Positions 6,098-9,723 of a DNA stretch of 9,723 nt are shown here, in pieces (positions within the stretch are counted from its first letter, which is position 1; each line of letters starts with the position of its first letter). Under the pieces are notes generated by a model, which saw only the letters and a list, made by a program, of their open reading frames with translations, was not told where the DNA came from and ran no database searches. The stretch comes from an uncultured Lachnospiraceae bacterium (GTDB taxonomy: Bacteria; Bacillota; Clostridia; Lachnospirales; Lachnospiraceae). Both the position numbers and the translations under genes were made by a program. Location: the NCBI GenBank assembly GCA_902473545.1, contig CABRSG010000072.1, forward strand, positions 1 through 9,723, read 5' to 3'.

Positions 6098-6608
6098 AGG
6101 GCTGAAGATCGCCGGGATCGTTCAGGATTCTATCGTGGATGGTCCCGGCATCCGGTATGTGATCTTTACGCAGGGGTGTCCGCATCACTGCCGGGGATGC
6201 CATAATCCGGAAACCCATGATCCTTCGGGTGGACAGATCGCAGATGTAAATATGATTCTGAAACAAATCTTTTCCAATCCCCTGCTGTACGGGGTTACCT
6301 TTTCCGGTGGAGAGCCATTTGTGCAGACAGAAGCGTTAGTTCCGATTGCAGAGGCTGTAAAGACAAAGAAAAAGCATTTGATGATCTACACAGGTTATCT
6401 TTACGAGCAGCTTTTGGAAATGAAAAATAAAGATGTGCAGCGTCTCCTGGAATTGTCGGATATTCTTGTGGACGGCCCGTTTATTATGGAACAGCGGGAT
6501 CTGACGCTGCAGTATCGGGGGAGTACGAATCAAAGAGTCATTGACCTTGTGAAAACGAGACAGGCGGGAGACATTGTACTGTATAAAAGTGAATATGAAG
6601 ATTTGTAA
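6075..6608 (+). CDS. nrdG: Anaerobic ribonucleotide reductase activating protein (radical SAM)
   Basis: Activase that uses S-adenosylmethionine and a 4Fe-4S cluster to generate the glycyl radical, here presumably on the 52-aa subunit encoded just upstream. From the GTG start it is 177 aa, normal for NrdG. The cluster motif Cys35-x3-Cys39-x2-Cys42 is seen in QGCPHHCRGCHNPET, preceded by DSIVDGPGIR. The SAM-binding TFSGGEPF motif is at 75-82. VDGPFIMEQRDLTLQYRGSTNQR near the C-terminus is also typical of the activase. The start codon lies within the last codons of the small subunit gene, in another frame, which suggests translational coupling and matched amounts of activase and substrate. An alternative upstream TTG start is rejected. 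Confidence 0.94.
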   Translation: MSSILYPKGLKIAGIVQDSIVDGPGIRYVIFTQGCPHHCRGCHNPETHDPSGGQIADVNMILKQIFSNPLLYGVTFSGGEPFVQTEALVPIAEAVKTKKKHLMIYTGYLYEQLLEMKNKDVQRLLELSDILVDGPFIMEQRDLTLQYRGSTNQRVIDLVKTRQAGDIVLYKSEYEDL

Positions 6609-6620
6609 TGTACAAGAAGT

Positions 6621-6648
6621 CCCACTGAATGGAACCACATTCAGTGGG
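6621..6648. terminator. Hairpin between convergent nrdG and the Cys-rich protein gene, possible bidirectional terminator
   Basis: Perfect 11-bp inverted repeat (6621-6631 with 6638-6648, CCCACTGAATG and its complement) around a 6-base loop. It lies 12 bp after the nrdG stop and 11 bp past the end of the opposite gene. No strong T-tract follows on either strand, so termination strength is uncertain; it may also protect a 3' end. Confidence 0.65.
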
Positions 6649-6659
6649 ATAACAGATGT

Positions 6660-7337
6660 TTACCAGTGTCTGCAGCGTCGGTTGCGGCAGCGCCTGTGAT
6701 GCATCTCCTGGAAGAGAAGCACCTGGATGAAGTCGCCGAGCCAGTTCTGGCGCGGCGGATAGCGGCGGCGCCCCTCCTGGTTCATGGAGAACATATCGTC
6801 CTGATCGTTGGTTTCCTCCACCGGATAGCGGTCCTTTACCTTGTCGTAAATATCGTCGGTCAGCATACGGATGCGCACGCGGTCCGGCATGGTATCGAAC
6901 ATCATGCTGCCCTCGTACTCCATGCTGTCGCATACGCGCTCCACCTCGACCATGATGATTTTGGCGATTTCCGGGTACATTTCCTTTAATTTCTGCCAGT
7001 CACGCTCATTTTCCTCTTCGAGAAGAATATCGTTGCTCACGCGGGCGCGGGAATCCAGCCGCGGCTCCATCTGCGGAACGGTCACGGAACCTGAGCGCGC
7101 GTCGGATTGCGGCATCTGTGAGGAATCCATACGGGAAGCGCCGGGCTGCGGCATCGTTTCCATATACGGTACTCCCTGCGGCGATGTCCCTTCCATATCT
7201 TTCATCTGGCGGGGCGGTTCTGTACGCTGCCAGGAGGGTGGGATCGCACCGGGAAATTGCCCTTCGTCCATCATCTGATCGCATCTCGGATAGCAGGGGC
7301 ATTGTCTGATACAATTACAGGATTTTTTTCTATCCAC
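6660..7337 (-). CDS. Unrecognised Cys-rich protein, possibly spore-coat related
   Basis: I do not recognise a named family. The 225-aa protein begins with five cysteines in 13 residues (Cys7, 9, 13, 15, 19). A Pro/Met/Gln-rich low-complexity stretch follows to about residue 95. A folded-looking part around 108-175 includes LKEMYPEIAKIIMVEVERVCD and RIRMLTDDIYDKVKDR. Then comes NWLGDFIQVLLFQEM and a His/Arg/Cys tail (HHRRCRNRRCRHW). The pattern of a YPEI helix, an RMTDDIY-like helix and a terminal LIQVLL-like helix recalls a conserved hypothetical family of spore-forming Clostridia, so a coat or spore role is possible but unproven. The start is GTG at 7337 with AAAAGGAG 9 bp upstream (7347-7354). 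No signal peptide or membrane segment is seen. A sigma-K-like promoter precedes it. Confidence 0.72.
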   Translation of the reverse strand: MDRKKSCNCIRQCPCYPRCDQMMDEGQFPGAIPPSWQRTEPPRQMKDMEGTSPQGVPYMETMPQPGASRMDSSQMPQSDARSGSVTVPQMEPRLDSRARVSNDILLEEENERDWQKLKEMYPEIAKIIMVEVERVCDSMEYEGSMMFDTMPDRVRIRMLTDDIYDKVKDRYPVEETNDQDDMFSMNQEGRRRYPPRQNWLGDFIQVLLFQEMHHRRCRNRRCRHW

Positions 7338-7346
7338 AATAAAAGG

Positions 7347-7354
7347 CTCCTTTT
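7347..7354 (-). promoter_or_regulatory. Shine-Dalgarno of the Cys-rich protein gene
   Basis: AAAAGGAG on the minus strand, 9 bp before the GTG at 7337. It supports the GTG start, which keeps the N-terminal Cys cluster; the first ATG would lie after it, at residue 22. Confidence 0.75.
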
Positions 7355-7365
7355 GCAGTTCCTTA

Positions 7366-7393
7366 TAGTATATGATCTGACCGCCAAAAGGTT
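7366..7393 (-). promoter_or_regulatory. Candidate late-sporulation (sigma-K-like) promoter
   Basis: On the minus strand CATATACTA (7366-7374) fits the sigma-K -10 pattern CATAnnnTA, with an AC (7391-7392) 16 bp upstream matching its short -35 element. It would start transcription about 20 bp before the GTG at 7337. A weak housekeeping reading (TTAACC, 17 bp, TATACT) overlaps it and cannot be excluded. Confidence 0.45.
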
Positions 7394-7405
7394 AAAGCGC
7401 AAAAT

Positions 7406-9187
7406 TTATACGCATTCAAACTGACTCTGATAAAGCCGATAGTAAGCGCCTTTTCTCTCCATCAGCTCGGCGTGACTGCCGGATTCGAGGATGTGCTTTC
7501 CGTCGATATAGAAGATCCGGTCGGCGCCGCGGATGGTGGAAAGGCGGTGCGCGATGATGAAGGAGGTTCTGTTCTGCAGCATTGCAGCGATGCCGGACTG
7601 CACCAGAAGCTCGGTGTGCGTGTCGATGCTCGAAGTCGCCTCATCGAGGATGAGTATGCGCGGATCGGAGAGCATGGTGCGTGCAAACGCCAGAAGCTGT
7701 CGCTGCCCGATGGAGAGCTGTGAACTGCGCTCGCTGATTTTAGTGTCGTAGCCGTCTTCCATCTCCATGATAAAGCTGTGCGCGTTGACCGCTTTTGCTG
7801 CGGCAATCATTTCGTCCTCCGTCGCATTGCTCTTGCCGTAGCAGATATTTTCCCGCACTGTTCCGGTGAACAGGAAGGTGTCCTGCGCCATCATGCCCAT
7901 CTGCCGCCGCAGGCTCTCTAAGGTAACCTTGCGCGTATCAAAACCGTCGATGCAGATTTTACCGTCTGTGACGTCGTAAAAGCGGCTGACCAGATTGACG
8001 ATGGTCGTTTTTCCGGCTCCGGTCGGTCCGACAAGCGCGATCGTCTCGCCGGGTTTTACTGTAAAGCTGACATTTTCCAGAACGAGCTTATCCGGCTCGT
8101 CGGTGTAGGCAAAGCTGACATTTTCAAAACGCACCTCGCCTTTGATTTGCGGAAGCTCCGTGCTTCCCGGCAGACTGGTGATCTCCGCCGGGGTATCCAG
8201 GATATCGAAGATACGCTCCGCTGCGGAAATGTTTGTCACGATTTTATTATAGAAGCTTGACAGGTTGCGGATCGGGCTCCAGAACATGCCAAGGTATGTG
8301 GAAAACGCCAGGAAGGTGCCAACGCCGATCTTATCCGCGCCGACGATGCGAATGCCGATAAAATACAGCAGAAATCCGCCGACGCCCCAGGTGATTTCCA
8401 CCAGTGCGCCAAACGTATCGCCAATACGCACAGCGTCCACAAAGCTGTCGCGGTATTCCAGCGCACAGCAGTCGAAATCCTTCTGGCGCTCCGGCTCAGC
8501 GGCAAAGCTCTGCACAATGCGGATGCCGGAAAAATTTTCGTGAATAAACGCATTCAGATTCGAGTTTTTCTTCCGGTGGATCTGCCACAGCTTATGCGCT
8601 GAAATCTGGATGAGAAACATGCCGGCAGCCAGAAACGGCAGTGTGAGCAGCGCCGCCAGCGCAAGCTGCCAGCTTTTCGCCAGCATGATGCAGGCAACGC
8701 CAATAACGGTGAGCAGATCGGGAAGCAGCTTTGTCACGCTGTCGGACAGCACATCCTTCAGCGAGTTGACGTCGCCGACGACGCGCGCCAGGATCTTTCC
8801 GGTCGGACGGCTGTCAAAAAAATGAAAGCTTAAAGTCTGGATATGCTCGTAAAGCTGGCTGCGGATCGTCAGCAGCACTTTATTTGTGACGTCTGCCATC
8901 ATGCGCATCCAGCATTTTGTGCAGAGCATATACAGCACGAAAAGCAGGAGCGCGATCACGGCGAGCCGCAAAAGACCGGCAGTGTCGCTGTTTGCCACGT
9001 AGGTGTCGATGGCAAGCTCGATCATCAGCGGAGTTGCCAGCGTGACGGCAAGTGTGATGAGCAGCAAAAGCGCCACGGCCGCCAGTGTTTTTTTGTATGC
9101 GAAAAGGTAGCGGTAAAGCCGCAGCAGCGTCTCACGTTTTGAGACATCGCGCATAACCTCATCCTCGCGGATTGCGTTTACTGACAT
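7406..9187 (-). CDS. ABC exporter half-transporter (membrane domain plus ATPase), subunit with catalytic Glu and degenerate signature
   Basis: One half of a heterodimeric multidrug-type exporter in the cytoplasmic membrane; the substrate is not readable. The 593-aa chain has a six-helix membrane domain (about 30-320, with segments near 34-56, 71-92, 154-193 and 260-300), then an ATPase domain from about 350. Walker A is GPTGAGKTT at 387-395, the signature is LSIGQ at 491-495 (second Gly position changed to Ile), Walker B ends D515-E516, and switch His is 547. The changed signature with an intact Glu complements the partner upstream, which has LSGGQ but lacks the Glu. The start ATG at 9187 has AGGAGG (9195-9200) 7 bp before it and overlaps the partner's end by 10 bp. 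No clear terminator follows the stop, so some readthrough into the Cys-rich gene is possible. Confidence 0.92.
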   Translation of the reverse strand: MSVNAIREDEVMRDVSKRETLLRLYRYLFAYKKTLAAVALLLLITLAVTLATPLMIELAIDTYVANSDTAGLLRLAVIALLLFVLYMLCTKCWMRMMADVTNKVLLTIRSQLYEHIQTLSFHFFDSRPTGKILARVVGDVNSLKDVLSDSVTKLLPDLLTVIGVACIMLAKSWQLALAALLTLPFLAAGMFLIQISAHKLWQIHRKKNSNLNAFIHENFSGIRIVQSFAAEPERQKDFDCCALEYRDSFVDAVRIGDTFGALVEITWGVGGFLLYFIGIRIVGADKIGVGTFLAFSTYLGMFWSPIRNLSSFYNKIVTNISAAERIFDILDTPAEITSLPGSTELPQIKGEVRFENVSFAYTDEPDKLVLENVSFTVKPGETIALVGPTGAGKTTIVNLVSRFYDVTDGKICIDGFDTRKVTLESLRRQMGMMAQDTFLFTGTVRENICYGKSNATEDEMIAAAKAVNAHSFIMEMEDGYDTKISERSSQLSIGQRQLLAFARTMLSDPRILILDEATSSIDTHTELLVQSGIAAMLQNRTSFIIAHRLSTIRGADRIFYIDGKHILESGSHAELMERKGAYYRLYQSQFECV

Positions 9188-9723
9188 AGAAATTCCTCCT
9201 CTCTTCGGGCTGCATTTCCGGCAAACAGGGATACTTCGGCGCTGTCTGCCGGCGTGTGCGCTCCGGTGTTGTCCGCAGCATCTCCTTCATACTGCACGCA
9301 CCAGGTCCGGTAATAGTGTCCCTTTTGCGACATCAGTTCCTCGTGCGTGCCGCGCTCCGCGATCGTGTTATTTTCCAGCACAATGATTTCATCCGCGGAG
9401 CGGACAGCCGAAATACGGTGCCCGATAATGATTTTCGTTGATTGCTTCATTTCTTTTAGGTTTTTCTGGATTTCCTTTTCCGTCTCCATATCGAGCGCGG
9501 AGGTGGCGTCGTCCAGGATCAGGATAGGAGCCTGTTTTGCAAGGGCGCGGGCGATACTGATGCGCTGCTTTTGTCCGCCGGAAAGTCCGACGCCGCGCTC
9601 GCCGATGATTGTCTCATATTGATTTCCGAGACGGCTGATAAAGCGTGCGGCTCCCGCCTGCTGGCACGCCCATTCCACGGTCGATTGCCGCATTTCCTCG
9701 CGGCAGCCGGTTTTTACGTTCTC
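9178..9723 (-). CDS. ABC exporter half-transporter, C-terminal ATPase part (5' end outside window), degenerate Walker B
   Basis: Partner half-transporter. The frame is open through the right edge, so only the last 181 residues are present and the ATG at 9693 is internal. Numbering from the edge, it starts at ENV, the usual motif after the Q-loop region. It has signature LSGGQKQR at 47-54, Walker B ILILDDATSALD with Asp72 where the catalytic Glu is expected, and switch His102. An intact signature with an Asp-substituted Walker B is the hallmark of the degenerate-site subunit of heterodimeric exporters such as TM287/288. The last 30 residues form a polar tail. It overlaps the next gene by 10 bp, so the two are translated together. 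Confidence 0.92.
   Translation of the reverse strand, partial: ENVKTGCREEMRQSTVEWACQQAGAARFISRLGNQYETIIGERGVGLSGGQKQRISIARALAKQAPILILDDATSALDMETEKEIQKNLKEMKQSTKIIIGHRISAVRSADEIIVLENNTIAERGTHEELMSQKGHYYRTWCVQYEGDAADNTGAHTPADSAEVSLFAGNAARREEEFLCQ

Noticed and set aside
6666..7309. Plus-strand open frames opposite the Cys-rich protein gene
   Set aside because: Shadows of the minus-strand gene: no ribosome binding sites and biased composition, while the minus strand has a good Shine-Dalgarno and a promoter candidate.
1..9723. CRISPR arrays, tRNA or rRNA genes, insertion-sequence ends
   Set aside because: Read for regularly spaced repeats, cloverleaf-like elements and terminal inverted repeats; none was convincing.

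Overview
The window looks like part of a chromosome from an anaerobic, probably spore-forming Clostridia member (Lachnospiraceae-like). The reasons are the class III (oxygen-sensitive) ribonucleotide reductase, Gram-positive style AGGAGG ribosome binding sites, an ECF transporter with fused ATPases, a heterodimeric ABC exporter pair, and a Cys-rich gene behind what looks like a late-sporulation promoter. This assignment is by family resemblance only; no search was run.

Left part (1-2758, plus strand): an ECF-type importer operon. It contains the C-terminal part of an MptD/Trep_Strep-family S component, then EcfT (stop and start overlap in TAATG), then one protein with two ATPase domains (EcfA-EcfA'). 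It ends at a strong intrinsic terminator with a 12-bp stem. The substrate cannot be read from sequence.

Scar region (about 2756-3331): no intact gene. On the plus strand is a multiply deleted remnant of a DnaC/IstB-like replication ATPase of the kind carried by integrative elements. It abuts, on the minus strand, a frameshifted and truncated PIN-domain toxin gene preceded by the C-terminal tail of an antitoxin-like gene. This is a graveyard of mobile-element and toxin-antitoxin DNA between two housekeeping-type operons.

Centre (3501-6648, plus strand): the anaerobic ribonucleotide reductase operon. Two NrdR boxes exactly 31 bp apart lie just upstream. The catalytic protein NrdD (771 aa) carries an ATP-cone, the active-site cysteines and Zn-type cysteines, but it stops before the usual glycyl-radical segment. 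That segment (RRITGYLVG ... RVKH) is encoded as a separate 52-aa protein with its own AGGAGG and start codon. Its end overlaps the GTG start of nrdG, the radical SAM activase. This split glycyl-radical subunit is the most interesting item in the window. The operon ends at an 11-bp perfect hairpin lying between convergent genes.

Right part (6660-9723, minus strand, visibly more GC-rich): an unrecognised protein with Cys clusters at both ends, preceded by a sigma-K-like promoter. Upstream of it are two ABC exporter half-transporters that overlap by 10 bp. Their ATP-binding motifs are complementary: one has LSGGQ with a Walker B Asp-Asp, the other LSIGQ with a Walker B Asp-Glu. That is the signature of a heterodimer with one consensus and one degenerate site. 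The first half-transporter runs off the right edge.
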